Of a stretch of DNA of 64,000 nt, positions 34,121-43,574 are shown piece by piece. This DNA comes from a virus. The translations under genes were made by a program, and so were the position numbers. Under the pieces are notes generated by a model. The model was not told the DNA's origin. It worked only from the letters and a program-made list of their open reading frames with translations, and ran no database searches. Location: positions 43,127-107,126 of the IMG/VR virus record IMGVR_UViG_3300027971_000031, one strand, 5' to 3'. Positions within the stretch are counted from its first letter, which is position 1. The number at the start of each line of letters is the position of its first letter.

Positions 34121-35335
34121 TTATTTAATTAAAGATTTGTAATATTCAGCTCTATTTTTTGTAACGTTATTTAAATCATATGTGTCTTTAACAGTTTCAT
34201 ATAATCTTTCACCCATATCGTTTACTAAGTTAGGGTTATCAACCAATTTCTTAATGTATTTTGCCCAATCAGAGTGATTTCTATTTTCATTTACTAACAT
34301 AGCATTTCCATCAACAAAATTACCGTGTTCTAAACAATGTTTTAAATCGATGGTATATGGACCTAAATCAGAAGTAATTAACGCCTTCTTATAAAATCCC
34401 GCTTCAATTACTTTCAATTGTGATTTCATTCGGTTAAACATTGTATTTTTGATTGGTGCCAAAGATACATCAAATTTTGAATAATTTTTTGCGTAAGATG
34501 TAACGGGTTGTGTCCAAACTCTCACGTACGATTCATTGTATTGGTTCGGATAAACTTCTTGAGTATATTTTAACAAATATTTTTTATATTCTTCGGAAAC
34601 TAATGAATGGTTTTGTGTAAATATTTTTTCATATTGAGCCCAAACAGTTTCATGAGGTAAAATGTCTCTTTTTTTATGTTCACCTGTTTGTTGATTGATT
34701 TCAGTCACACTTCCTCTTGTGTCAAATCCACACAAAACAAATTGTAATTTATCTTTAAGATTTGTTATTTTACCAAAAGGTTGGTCTAATAACTGAATAT
34801 CATGTAAGTGTGATGAACCACCTAACCATCCGACTCTTAATCGGTCTGATTCTAATGTTGGTTCTTTAAATTGGGGTTCATTTGGATTAATTGCGTTTGG
34901 AAAAACAACAACATTTTTATTAAACTTTCTAATTTCATTTGCAAAGATTTCTGTTGTTGTTGTAACATATGAGGCAACTTTAAGATTTGCAACAATCTTT
35001 TCATTAATCTTATTAAATTTAATGATATCGTGAATAGGGTGTTCTTTGCCTGGCATCCAATAATCGTCAATGTCCGCAATTGTGATTATACCTAATGAAT
35101 TTAATTTTTGAATTAATTCATGTGCTCTTTCAAAATCAGGACCAATACTTCTGTGAAAAGTAACTATTTGATACTGTTTCCAAAAGTTCATATCATCATA
35201 TGATGGTTCATAATCAATATCCACATGGAAATCATCACCATATAAATTTTGTAAGAATACGTGAGGGTCAACCGACCTAAATTTACCAACTCCTGTTCTA
35301 TCGGATGGTACGACTAAGACTTTAATTTTCGACAT
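34121..35335 (-). CDS. GT-B glycosyltransferase-like protein
   Basis: The 404-residue protein begins KIKVLVVPSDRTGVGKFR and has IADIDDYWMPG, then RVGWLGGSSHLHDI at the start of the second Rossmann domain, and SQLKVIEAGFYKKALITSD where the donor-site Glu of GT4-type enzymes lies. Substrates are unknown. It heads the long minus-strand block, after a 54-base AT-rich gap with no clear late box. Confidence 0.8.
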   Translation of the reverse strand: MSKIKVLVVPSDRTGVGKFRSVDPHVFLQNLYGDDFHVDIDYEPSYDDMNFWKQYQIVTFHRSIGPDFERAHELIQKLNSLGIITIADIDDYWMPGKEHPIHDIIKFNKINEKIVANLKVASYVTTTTEIFANEIRKFNKNVVVFPNAINPNEPQFKEPTLESDRLRVGWLGGSSHLHDIQLLDQPFGKITNLKDKLQFVLCGFDTRGSVTEINQQTGEHKKRDILPHETVWAQYEKIFTQNHSLVSEEYKKYLLKYTQEVYPNQYNESYVRVWTQPVTSYAKNYSKFDVSLAPIKNTMFNRMKSQLKVIEAGFYKKALITSDLGPYTIDLKHCLEHGNFVDGNAMLVNENRNHSDWAKYIKKLVDNPNLVNDMGERLYETVKDTYDLNNVTKNRAEYYKSLIK

Positions 35336-35389
35336 TTTAATTATTATATTTCTTAAAATATAGTAATTACTATCGAATAAAGAAAGGTG

Positions 35390-36031
35390 TTATGACAATT
35401 TTTTAATTTTTGTGACCTTACCTTCGAATACGTGTTTACCTACTTTAAAGTTAAACACCTCGTTAGATTTTTCGGAACTTTCAACTACTAAACCATTCTC
35501 TTTTAAAGCATTGTTAACCGCTTCATTAATCATTTTTTGAATTAATTTGTAATCAATACCTCCATTAGGGTTTGATTGAGGTTGTTGTTGTGTGGTTTGT
35601 TTTGGTTTTGCGGATTCAGGTATGTAACCACCACCAGTTTGTTTCATTAATCTCGATGCTTTTTCAATAAGTTCGTTAGATATTGTAGTTGGCTGTTGTT
35701 GAGGTTGTCCAATTGGGTGTTCCATCATCAATCTCTTAATCTCATCAGGTAATTTAGAGTTTTTAATTGCATCTACCGTTGGAACTCCAACAGGTTTAGT
35801 ATTTTCTCTTGGTATGTTAGATAAGTAAGGTTGTTGTGTTTGTTCTGATTCCTGTAAAAATTCTGCAGGAATGTTATATTTTGCCGTTGGTATATTAAAT
35901 GATTCTGGAGAATTCATTTGTTGTAATGATGTTGGAGGTAATCCTCCATTCATAGAATTACTATTTTTAATTCCGTCTGCTTTATCCATAATTGCTTTTG
36001 ATAAAGCTAATTTTTCCATTAAATTGCTCAT
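35390..36031 (-). CDS. Gln/Pro-rich hypothetical protein
   Basis: The 213-residue protein has a helical N-terminus, a long disordered middle rich in Gln, Pro, Ser and Asn, and a short ordered C-terminus (IDYKLIQKMINEAVNNALK, then FNFKVGKHVFEGKVTKIKKLS). The last segment looks like a small beta hairpin module. No function is recognised. It is closely followed by other small unknown genes on the same strand. Confidence 0.65.
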   Translation of the reverse strand: MSNLMEKLALSKAIMDKADGIKNSNSMNGGLPPTSLQQMNSPESFNIPTAKYNIPAEFLQESEQTQQPYLSNIPRENTKPVGVPTVDAIKNSKLPDEIKRLMMEHPIGQPQQQPTTISNELIEKASRLMKQTGGGYIPESAKPKQTTQQQPQSNPNGGIDYKLIQKMINEAVNNALKENGLVVESSEKSNEVFNFKVGKHVFEGKVTKIKKLS

Positions 36032-36037
36032 ATTATA

Positions 36038-36478
36038 TTATATTTCTTCTTCAGGTGTATTTGGTTCTGTTGGAGGTTGTGGAGTTGGGGGGTTATTATC
36101 AAATTTTGCATTAATAATAACACTAACCATACTTTTGTCTCCATTAAAATTATAACCAGGTTTAGGTTCATTGTAAACCTCACCTGTTGGTTTGTTTGAT
36201 AGTATTTTATCCAATCTGAATAATCTCCAACCTGGTAATGGTTGTTCGCCCTTATAACCAGTATGCGACGCACCTTCAGTATCCCAAGCTCTTAAAACTT
36301 TATTTCCTGCTTTACTAACTCCTAAGCACACAGGTTCAATTTGACGTATACCTCTACCACCTGGCTCATCACCATCATAATAGATTATAACAACTTTTCG
36401 TCCTTTGATAGCATCAACTATACTATCCAAAGAAGCAATTTCACAAATTAAACCTTTTAATGCTCCTTGAAGTTTCAT
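36038..36478 (-). CDS. WYL-like small beta-domain protein
   Basis: Residues 25-100 resemble the ligand-binding WYL fold: KVVIIYYDGDEPGGRGIRQIEP, then CLGVSKAGNKVLRAWD and WRLFRLDKIL, matching the strand series in which WYL domains read IxY, IxPxxL and FRLDRI. It lacks an N-terminal helix-turn-helix, so it is not a classical WYL regulator. The C-terminal 40 residues are Pro/Asn-rich and disordered. The role is unknown; nucleic-acid or nucleotide binding would fit the fold. Confidence 0.6.
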   Translation of the reverse strand: MKLQGALKGLICEIASLDSIVDAIKGRKVVIIYYDGDEPGGRGIRQIEPVCLGVSKAGNKVLRAWDTEGASHTGYKGEQPLPGWRLFRLDKILSNKPTGEVYNEPKPGYNFNGDKSMVSVIINAKFDNNPPTPQPPTEPNTPEEEI

Positions 36479-36771
36479 TAGAAATTAGGATATGTTTTCG
36501 ATTGGTTATATTGATTAATTTTTATTTCGCTCTTTCTTTCAACAACGTCATTTATTGTTCCAGCGTTTACGTTATAAACATCTAAAAAAACTCCTGTACC
36601 TCTACCTAAATCATCACCATCGGCGAGGGCATCTTTATTAACTACGGAATATTCGTTTCCTACTTTATTGTAGTCATTTTTAGGGATTAATTTTGCTCTC
36701 TCTTGGTCTGCAATTGCGCTAAGAGCGTTTGGTTCTGTTTGGTTTAAATCTACCGTGATTTGAGTTGACAT
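36478..36771 (-). CDS. Small hypothetical protein
   Basis: The 97-residue polar product has no recognisable domain. Its stop codon lies on the start of the WYL-like gene (TAATG), so the two are co-translated. Composition suggests a partly disordered structural or accessory protein. Confidence 0.6.
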   Translation of the reverse strand: MSTQITVDLNQTEPNALSAIADQERAKLIPKNDYNKVGNEYSVVNKDALADGDDLGRGTGVFLDVYNVNAGTINDVVERKSEIKINQYNQSKTYPNF

Positions 36772-36775
36772 AATT

Positions 36776-37243
36776 TTATATTTTTGATATTAGTTCGTTT
36801 ATTCTCTTAACACTTTCATTAACTGATGGATTATACTTGTCCACCGTTTTTGAGTGTTCTTGAGATGTTCTTACATTTGTAAAATCTTTTTTCTCGTGAG
36901 GGTCAATAAACTGGTTCATCATACCTGCGTCCATTTTATTGGTTTTAGTGTTTTTAATATAATCCCTCATTTTTCTTAATTCACTATCAACCCAATTTTT
37001 AATCTCGACACCACCATTTAAAATAAATGAAGGTTCTTTGTGGTTGCCTTTAAAATTATCAAAAAAGTTTTTAATTCTTTTTAATTGTTTATATGTGATA
37101 AATTTTTGACCCTGAAGTTCTTTGTTTCTATTAAAACCTTCAGTATTTTCATCCGCACCTTTAACCATATGAAAAGATTTTCTCATATGTTCCCTTTTGT
37201 CAGATGGAAACTCAATTTCTTTATCGTATAAACTTTTATTCAC
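36776..37243 (-). CDS. Lys/Asn-rich hypothetical protein
   Basis: The 155-residue basic protein has a helical centre (FITYKQLKRIKNFFDNF) and ends NPSVNESVKRINELISKI, an amphipathic NES-type helix like the C-terminus of the tagged protein at 8627. It overlaps the upstream gene by eight bases. No function is recognised. Confidence 0.6.
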   Translation of the reverse strand: MNKSLYDKEIEFPSDKREHMRKSFHMVKGADENTEGFNRNKELQGQKFITYKQLKRIKNFFDNFKGNHKEPSFILNGGVEIKNWVDSELRKMRDYIKNTKTNKMDAGMMNQFIDPHEKKDFTNVRTSQEHSKTVDKYNPSVNESVKRINELISKI

Positions 37244-38048
37244 TTTTAATCATCTTTAATAGTTCAGAAATAGAAATTCCTTCTTTTTCTGCTTGTTTTT
37301 TTAATGATGAAATATTTTTCTTTAAAATATTTGATGTGTTAGATTCTTTTTTTCCAACCTCGGAATTGTCAGAACTTTTTTTACCCATCAAAATATCTTC
37401 CACAACTTTAATCATTTTTTGTTTTTGGATTTCAGATAAAGTTGCCCTTGTTATAAAATTTTTATCTTTATAGTAAGGTGATTTTTTATCTTTATTACCT
37501 GTTGGGTCTTGACCTTTTTGTTTTGTTCTTTCTTTAGCCTCATCAGGTTCCATACCCATTTTCTTAACTAAATATTTGAAAGTTTCTTCACCATCCATAT
37601 TTTCAGTTTCTTCATAACCAAAAGCACCTGACATATCAATCTCATCTATTTCTTCAACTGATTCACCATAATATGTTCTATAACCACGAGAAATAGGGTC
37701 GTTTGTAATACGAGCCGCCGCAACCGTTTGGTCCATAGTTTTCATTGGGTGAAGTTTTGGGTCAAGAATTGGAATTTTTGAGTTGGACAAAGCTCCGTCC
37801 AAGTTTACCAATTCTTCCAAATCTTTTTTAAGAGTTTTTGTAGATTTAACTTTTTTCTCTTTGGCAACTTTTTTAAGGTGGTTTTTAACTTTTTCACCCT
37901 TACTTTTTTCAAAGTGAATTACCTCATCTTTTTCACGAGCCTCATTTAAATTTCCCTCTACAGAGAAGTATAGGGAGTATTTATCTCCTTTATTTCTCAA
38001 TAAAAAATAGTATGGTGACGAATAAAATTCTTTGTCTGTAGTAATCAT
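37236..38048 (-). CDS. Lys-rich hypothetical protein
   Basis: The 270-residue product is rich in Lys and Glu and mostly helical, with a short beta-type N-terminus (EFYSSPYYFLLRNKGDKYSLYF). Near residue 205 it contains RATLSEIQKQKMIKVVED, another LSE-bearing amphipathic helix. It heads a five-gene minus-strand unit behind a TATTTATA box that is divergent to the fibre operon, so the unit is probably late. Function is unknown. Confidence 0.65.
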   Translation of the reverse strand: MITTDKEFYSSPYYFLLRNKGDKYSLYFSVEGNLNEAREKDEVIHFEKSKGEKVKNHLKKVAKEKKVKSTKTLKKDLEELVNLDGALSNSKIPILDPKLHPMKTMDQTVAAARITNDPISRGYRTYYGESVEEIDEIDMSGAFGYEETENMDGEETFKYLVKKMGMEPDEAKERTKQKGQDPTGNKDKKSPYYKDKNFITRATLSEIQKQKMIKVVEDILMGKKSSDNSEVGKKESNTSNILKKNISSLKKQAEKEGISISELLKMIKSE

Positions 38049-38063
38049 CTCTTCTTTTTTATC

Positions 38064-38071
38064 TATAAATA
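38064..38071 (-). promoter_or_regulatory. Late-promoter-like box TATTTATA (minus strand)
   Basis: The box faces the five-gene minus-strand unit and ends 15 bases from its ATG. It is paired back-to-back with the plus-strand box at 38085. Confidence 0.65.
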
Positions 38072-38084
38072 CTAGCTCATAAGG

Positions 38085-38092
38085 TATTTATC
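38085..38092 (+). promoter_or_regulatory. Late-promoter-like box TATTTATC
   Basis: The box ends eight bases before the ATG of the large fibre-like gene. With the minus-strand box 13 bases away it forms a compact divergent promoter pair, which supports directionality of the motif. Confidence 0.65.
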
Positions 38093-38100
38093 ATTAGTAT

Positions 38101-40971
38101 ATGGCATATCAAAACATTAATCAGTATAATTTTCGTAAATGGGGGATAAAACCAGTCAATGAAATTACCGACATTTGCTTAGCGTCGGACGAGAGAGATT
38201 ATGACCAAGAAGTCGTTTTTTCACCTTTATTAATAGGTGAATTTGATGGAAACAGAATGCCATTTAAGTTTGACTTCAATAGTTCAGGAACAACTTTATG
38301 TCAAGTATCCCCTTGTGTTTTTAGTGCAGATACTATTGTTTCAGAGAATTATTGGAACCCTGACGACATTGACCCCAACTTTTGTCCAATCGTTACAGAA
38401 TTATGTGATATTGGTCTAACGGGAATCGACAACGGACTTGTTCAAAACATGTCAGGTGAAACAATCGAAATTACAACAGGATTATATACAAACATTTCAG
38501 ACAAGTTTAGTAGATACAAATATGACAGGAGAATGAAACTTCATCCTATCACAGGTTTTACCACGACCGAAAATAGATTATGGAATGATAACTCATACAC
38601 TTATGATTTAAATTATCAAAACGTTGGTGGAGATATTGGGTATGTTGCAAACTTACAAGGTGGATTCTTCCAAGGGTTTTACAAAATACCAGGATATGAT
38701 TACCAAGTTTTTCCACAAAGAGTCCCATTAGGTTGGACAGCTGAGTTCATGTTAAAGTATAGATGGACTGGTGATACATCAGGAGGTCTTAACAACAGAT
38801 ATCCCGACAATAAAGGAACATTCTTTTACATGGGGGCAAGAGCCGAGAATAAATTTTACCATTATGCTGACGGTAGTCCAAAACAAGATACGGGATATAC
38901 AAGAGTTACATCAGGTTTAACTTGTATGCACACTTGTGGTTGTGCAAGTAGTGCCAATACATCATCACAATGTCTTCAAGTGTATCAACCATCAGGTGGT
39001 ACCATTACAAATTGTACTTGTGGATGTGCTTGTGATTGTACGACAACCGCTCAATACCCTGAAAAAGACCCACTATATGATGAGGTTTCAAATGCATTGT
39101 CTTTAAGATTAAGTGGCGACACGGGTAGTCCAAGATTGTGTGTTAAGACATATAGAATAACAGGTGGATGTGAACATAGTGGAACTTGTTTAACGGGACT
39201 CACTTATGTAACGGGGACTTCATTAACTGAATGGTGTTCGACAAGAGGTATTTTTGATGATTGTTCGGGAACCACTTATCAAAATGTAGAACATTGGGTT
39301 CAGATTGATGCCGTATTCCAAAGATATGAATGGTTGGATAAATGTGACCTATATGATAAAGGTGGACTTGGTCTGCTTGTTAAAGATGTATATTATGCAA
39401 CAATTGAAGGTAGAAGTGTAACCTTAATTGAACCTCCAATAACCCATGAAGCAAAATATGACCCAGCATCAACTGAAGTTGTGACATTCACTGACATGTG
39501 GACTGAAGAACAAAAGTATAGATTGGGAACACTTAAGTTTTATGTGAATGGAAAATTATTTATGGTCACTGAAAACTTTGAAGAAATTATTCCAAGATTG
39601 TTGAATACTCCAAAAGAAAAACAAATTGGTGTTGGATATAACATTTCAATTGGTGGTGGTACTCAAGGACTTCACGATAACTTAACATTCTCTGGTGGTT
39701 GTCCTGAAACAATTGGTGAAATTGTTTATCAACAAGACCCTGAGTGTTTAACTAATTATGATTTGGAACATACAATTTATTCAGGATTAACAACCCAAAT
39801 TAAATTGGAAGAATATTTTGGTGGTAGTATGATTGGAGAAATCAGTGCATTTAGAATGTATACTGAACCATTAAATGCTTCACAAATTAAACACAACTTT
39901 AGAATATTAAAATTCAAATATAATTTATTAGACCCTGATTGTTTAAATTGTAGAATAACAATACCAGGAAATGATTTAACATATATTTTAATTCCTAATA
40001 ATGATTTATATTATTTGAGTATACCTGCGAATGATTTGTATTACGAACTAATTCAACCAACACCTACACCGACAAATACTCCAACTAATACGACAACGCC
40101 AACTAATACACAAACACCAACGCCAACAATTGGTACTATTACAATATCTCTTGTAGGTACATATTCACCAGGCTCAATCAACGCCAACTATATTGCAAAT
40201 GCAAACACAACATTAGGTGTTGATATTGATATCACATTTGTTAACACTTTAGGTGTGACCAGTGGTTTACCAATTGTTATCAGTGGCTCGGTTACAATAC
40301 AATCGGGACAAACATTTGGAAGTAGTTATTATACTATCGTAGATGATTATAACTTATTAGACGATAATAGTGTTTTCACCTCGGTAAATGTATCAGTTAC
40401 AGGCTCAACATCAAGTACGTTTGTTGTTAATACAATATCAGAGTTTGATGTTACACCAACACCAACTCCTTCAATAACACCTACCAACACTGTAACCCCA
40501 ACTAATACACCCACTAATACCGAAACACCCACTATAACACCAACTGTAACCCCAACTAATACACCTACTAATACTAATACACCAACTGTAACACCAACTG
40601 TAACTTCAACAAACACACCTACTAATACTAATACACCAACGGTAACTCAAACTCCAACAAATACTGAAACGCCAACACCAACCAATACTGAGACACCAAC
40701 AAACACTCCAACTGAAACTCCTACTAATACACCAACTAATACACTAACACCAACTGAAACCCAAATCATTACTCCAACTCCAACAAATACTAATACACCA
40801 ACCATTACCTCAACCCCAACACCGACAACAACAAGTACACCAACTGTGACACCAACTAATACTAAAACTCCAACGCCGACTCCAACTTCAACTGAACCAT
40901 TCTTTATTTTAATTCAAAATGGTGACATATTAACGGCTCAAGATGGTAGTGGAATAGAATATCAACATTAA
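38101..40971 (+). CDS. Large fibre-like virion protein with Thr/Pro-rich tracts
   Basis: The 956-residue protein has a beta-rich N-terminal 630 residues that include a Cys-rich insert (about 270-390, with clusters such as [10 protein letters not shown] and [10 protein letters not shown]) and a concanavalin/LamG-like region (about 430-620: [34 protein letters not shown]). A short Thr/Pro tract near 650-670 leads to a beta domain, then a long mucin-like tract of PTNTPT-type repeats (785-931) and a 20-residue end. LamG-type folds commonly bind glycans, so a receptor-binding role is likely. It heads the fibre operon behind a late box. Confidence 0.75.
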   Translation: MAYQNINQYNFRKWGIKPVNEITDICLASDERDYDQEVVFSPLLIGEFDGNRMPFKFDFNSSGTTLCQVSPCVFSADTIVSENYWNPDDIDPNFCPIVTELCDIGLTGIDNGLVQNMSGETIEITTGLYTNISDKFSRYKYDRRMKLHPITGFTTTENRLWNDNSYTYDLNYQNVGGDIGYVANLQGGFFQGFYKIPGYDYQVFPQRVPLGWTAEFMLKYRWTGDTSGGLNNRYPDNKGTFFYMGARAENKFYHYADGSPKQDTGYTRVTSGLTCMHTCGCASSANTSSQCLQVYQPSGGTITNCTCGCACDCTTTAQYPEKDPLYDEVSNALSLRLSGDTGSPRLCVKTYRITGGCEHSGTCLTGLTYVTGTSLTEWCSTRGIFDDCSGTTYQNVEHWVQIDAVFQRYEWLDKCDLYDKGGLGLLVKDVYYATIEGRSVTLIEPPITHEAKYDPASTEVVTFTDMWTEEQKYRLGTLKFYVNGKLFMVTENFEEIIPRLLNTPKEKQIGVGYNISIGGGTQGLHDNLTFSGGCPETIGEIVYQQDPECLTNYDLEHTIYSGLTTQIKLEEYFGGSMIGEISAFRMYTEPLNASQIKHNFRILKFKYNLLDPDCLNCRITIPGNDLTYILIPNNDLYYLSIPANDLYYELIQPTPTPTNTPTNTTTPTNTQTPTPTIGTITISLVGTYSPGSINANYIANANTTLGVDIDITFVNTLGVTSGLPIVISGSVTIQSGQTFGSSYYTIVDDYNLLDDNSVFTSVNVSVTGSTSSTFVVNTISEFDVTPTPTPSITPTNTVTPTNTPTNTETPTITPTVTPTNTPTNTNTPTVTPTVTSTNTPTNTNTPTVTQTPTNTETPTPTNTETPTNTPTETPTNTPTNTLTPTETQIITPTPTNTNTPTITSTPTPTTTSTPTVTPTNTKTPTPTPTSTEPFFILIQNGDILTAQDGSGIEYQH
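40453..40896 (+). repeat. Thr/Pro-rich tandem repeat tract in fibre gene
   Basis: About 148 codons alternate mostly Pro-Thr with Asn, Glu, Val or Gln, giving degenerate 12-18-base DNA repeats. Synonymous codons vary, so selection appears to act on the amino-acid pattern. Confidence 0.9.
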
Positions 40972-40977
40972 AACTAA

Positions 40978-40985
40978 TATTTATA
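40978..40985 (+). promoter_or_regulatory. Late-promoter-like box TATTTATA
   Basis: The box ends three bases before the ATG at 40989, leaving no room for a conventional leader if it is a -10 element. Confidence 0.6.
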
Positions 40986-40988
40986 GAA

Positions 40989-41495
40989 ATGGCAAACGTA
41001 CAAATAGCAAATTTACCGACATACACAGGAAACACAAATGGTGCTTTTCTTGTTATGAACAATAGTGGGAACACAGAATCATTTAAAGTAACCAAAGAAA
41101 CATTATTTAGCGGGTATTCGCAAAATGCAATATCACCAGTCACAGGAAGTTGGACGTTATCTGCAGGTACAAATACTGTTAGTTTTACAGTTCCTCAGGG
41201 TGAATCATATGTTATGTGGGTGAATGGAAATATTCCAAACGGTATTGTTAATTGGAATGCAACAGTAACACTATCAAACAATAATGTACCTGTAATAGGT
41301 GTACAGTATGGGTGGTATTATCTCGCGGGAAATGCTTTGGAGTTAACATCAATACCAAGTCAGATAGTCGGAACTGCGGGAACTATTAGTACATCAGCAC
41401 CTGCGGGTTCAAATACAAATACCTTTACATTTGGTATAACCAATAATAGTGGCTCGTCTAAAATAATATATTACGGATATATTAAAATAAGTTAA
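40989..41495 (+). CDS. Small beta-rich fibre-associated protein
   Basis: The 168-residue product begins ANVQIANLPTYTGNTNGAFLVMNNSG, the style of N-terminal attachment repeats in phage fibres, and continues as a beta-rich domain. It lacks the Thr/Pro tracts of its neighbours. It probably belongs to the fibre complex. The next gene starts one base after its stop codon. Confidence 0.7.
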   Translation: MANVQIANLPTYTGNTNGAFLVMNNSGNTESFKVTKETLFSGYSQNAISPVTGSWTLSAGTNTVSFTVPQGESYVMWVNGNIPNGIVNWNATVTLSNNNVPVIGVQYGWYYLAGNALELTSIPSQIVGTAGTISTSAPAGSNTNTFTFGITNNSGSSKIIYYGYIKIS

Positions 41496-41496
41496 A

Positions 41497-42057
41497 ATGG
41501 ATTGTTTTTACTACAGAATAACAAATTATAATAATGTTGAAACTGGATTTTACCGATGGACAGGGTGTACTGACATAATTGGTGTTACTCCTGTTGAACC
41601 ATTACAAACTAGTTATTTTTGCGCTAAAGATATATCTGTTGAAGATTATGCTGCACCACTTGATGTTGTGGATATGGGATTATGTCCGTCAACAACACCC
41701 ACACCAACTGTAACTCCTACACCAACTCAAACATCTGTAACTCCTACACCAACTCAAACATCTGTAACCCCAACTCAAACTCCAACACCAACAGTAACAC
41801 CTGTAATTGTTTATAAATACAATTTAAGAACTGGTGGTTATTATCAAAATGTTTGTGGCTCAACATATTTTGGAAATGCAGCTAACGTTACAATTTATAC
41901 CGAAAAAATATTTGGTGATTTACAAATTGGAGACAATGTTTATGGTGATATTTTATTAACAATCCCACCAATAGGTGCGAATTTCACAATTTCAGATGGC
42001 TCAACATTTATACAAATTGGAGGAACGTTGATTATTAATAAAGGAATATGTGGTTAA
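41497..42057 (+). CDS. Fibre-like protein with Thr/Pro-rich linker
   Basis: The 186-residue protein has an N-terminal beta domain with several Cys (1-64), a PT-rich tract (65-104) with a perfect duplication of the TPTPTQTSV unit, and a C-terminal small domain (105-186) containing two Cys. The same bead-and-linker design is seen in the next two genes. It is probably a virion surface protein. Confidence 0.7.
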   Translation: MDCFYYRITNYNNVETGFYRWTGCTDIIGVTPVEPLQTSYFCAKDISVEDYAAPLDVVDMGLCPSTTPTPTVTPTPTQTSVTPTPTQTSVTPTQTPTPTVTPVIVYKYNLRTGGYYQNVCGSTYFGNAANVTIYTEKIFGDLQIGDNVYGDILLTIPPIGANFTISDGSTFIQIGGTLIINKGICG

Positions 42058-42091
42058 AATTTTTTTAATTAGTATAAAACAAAAAAATAAG

Positions 42092-42099
42092 TATTTATT
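42092..42099 (+). promoter_or_regulatory. Late-promoter-like box TATTTATT
   Basis: The box ends three bases before the ATG at 42103 in a 45-base intergenic gap. Confidence 0.6.
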
Positions 42100-42102
42100 G
42101 AT

Positions 42103-43509
42103 ATGTCATTAGGAGTAAGAATTTTAAGTAATAATTTGAGTGGTCAAACCACAAATGTTGTGTATTTTCCAGATACAGGAGGTACGATTGATTTGGGTAC
42201 GCAAGTATTCCCATTCAATTATCTTTCAAGTTATTATTATGGTAATTATGATTGTTATGTCCCAACATATGGTTATACATACTCATTGAATATTCCAGGT
42301 CCAACACCAAGTCCAACTCCAACAAATACTGAAACTCCAACAAACACACCAGGTTTAAGTCCATCAGCAACAGAAACTGCGACTCAAACACCTACAAATA
42401 CTGCAACTCCAACTGTAACACCTACAAATACCGCAACACCAACTCCTTCAGTTACGGTAGGATTGACTCCAACCGCAACTTCAAGTAATACTCCTACTCC
42501 AACTGAGACTCCAACAAATACTCCAACTAATACTACAACACCAAGTCAAACTCCAAGTAATACTGCAACTTCAACGGTTACGCCTACGGTAACTACAACA
42601 AATACCACAACTCCAACTAATACACCAACTAACACTGTAACACCAAGTAACTCACTTTGTAAGACTTATTTATTGTTTGGTGGTACAATAAATCAGACAA
42701 CATTTGCCGGTATTGATTGTGATGGTTTTGTATATGATTTCTTCCTTGAAGTTTTAGATACTTTAGTTTATTGTGCTCAAACTGTTATTATTGTCGATGG
42801 TGACGGTAGCGCGACTTATTTAGGTGGATGTCCATTACCAACACCGACAGCAACTCCAACAAATACTGCAACTCAAACACCAACTCCTTCAATTACATCA
42901 AGTAATACACCAACACCAACTGTAACTCCAACAAATACTGAGACTCAAACTCAAACGCCAACTAACACTCCAACTAACACGGAGACTCCAACAGAGACAC
43001 CAACTAACACACCTACTAATACCGAAACTTCAACTCAAACTCCAACACCAACTAACACAGAAACTCCAACACAAACTCAAACAAATACACCAAGTGAAAC
43101 TCCAACCAATACTCCTACCAACACAAAAACTCCAACACAAACTCAAACACAATCTCAAACACCGACATTAACTACAACTGAAACACCAACACAGACACCT
43201 ACTAACACAGAAACACCAACGCCAACTACTACTAATACTCCAACACCAACTACTACTCCAACTGTTGGATATTATGTTTATTCTTTTGGTTATAATGTAT
43301 CTTCAATTGTATCCGCTTGTTCGGCAACACCTTCAAACTATTATCTTTCGCCATCATTAAATCCTCTTGACTTGGGTGATTATATCTATACAGATACGTC
43401 TCTTACCACTCCGGCCCCTAATGGTTATTATTCTGACGGCACTGGATGGTATTTAGTGAGTGGAGGTTCAGGTCAAATTACAGGTAATGACCCTAATGGA
43501 TGTCCATAA
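42103..43509 (+). CDS. Mucin-like fibre protein with two Thr/Pro tracts
   Basis: The order is an N-terminal beta domain (1-65), Thr/Pro tract (66-184), small Cys-bearing domain (185-244), second Thr/Pro tract (245-386) and a C-terminal domain (387-468) with YYLSPSLNPLDLGDYIY and GYYSDGTGWY. The C-terminal domain is clearly homologous to that of the next gene. About 55 percent of the protein is low-complexity Thr/Pro with many potential O-glycosylation sites. A surface-exposed, extended fibre is likely. Glycosylation is inferred from composition and from the adjacent glycosyltransferase genes. Confidence 0.75.
   Translation: MSLGVRILSNNLSGQTTNVVYFPDTGGTIDLGTQVFPFNYLSSYYYGNYDCYVPTYGYTYSLNIPGPTPSPTPTNTETPTNTPGLSPSATETATQTPTNTATPTVTPTNTATPTPSVTVGLTPTATSSNTPTPTETPTNTPTNTTTPSQTPSNTATSTVTPTVTTTNTTTPTNTPTNTVTPSNSLCKTYLLFGGTINQTTFAGIDCDGFVYDFFLEVLDTLVYCAQTVIIVDGDGSATYLGGCPLPTPTATPTNTATQTPTPSITSSNTPTPTVTPTNTETQTQTPTNTPTNTETPTETPTNTPTNTETSTQTPTPTNTETPTQTQTNTPSETPTNTPTNTKTPTQTQTQSQTPTLTTTETPTQTPTNTETPTPTTTNTPTPTTTPTVGYYVYSFGYNVSSIVSACSATPSNYYLSPSLNPLDLGDYIYTDTSLTTPAPNGYYSDGTGWYLVSGGSGQITGNDPNGCP
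42298..43262 (+). repeat. Two Thr/Pro-rich tandem repeat tracts
   Basis: Tracts at 42298-42655 and 42835-43262, separated by a unique domain, are made of degenerate PTNTPT-type units. They cross-match the tracts of the neighbouring genes and could recombine. Confidence 0.88.
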
Positions 43510-43522
43510 ATTAAAAAAAAAA

Positions 43523-43530
43523 TATTTATA
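43523..43530 (+). promoter_or_regulatory. Late-promoter-like box TATTTATA (upstream copy)
   Basis: This is the first of two boxes in the 65-base gap before the gene at 43575. Confidence 0.5.
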
Positions 43531-43549
43531 ACAATATAAAATAACGTAG

Positions 43550-43557
43550 TATTTATA
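43550..43557 (+). promoter_or_regulatory. Late-promoter-like box TATTTATA (downstream copy)
   Basis: This second box is 17 bases from the ATG at 43575, in line with other leaders, so it is the likelier of the two to be active. Confidence 0.6.
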
Positions 43558-43574
43558 ATAAAATAGAAAATAAG

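Noticed and set aside
40347-40616. Val-rich minus-strand frame opposite the Thr/Pro tract
   Set aside because: It is the antisense of ACA/CCA-type codons and has no biological signal.
42298-43262. Possible CRISPR-like array from regular short repeats
   Set aside because: The repeats are in-frame degenerate Pro-Thr codons without constant direct repeats or unique spacers of fixed length, and lie inside a coding gene.
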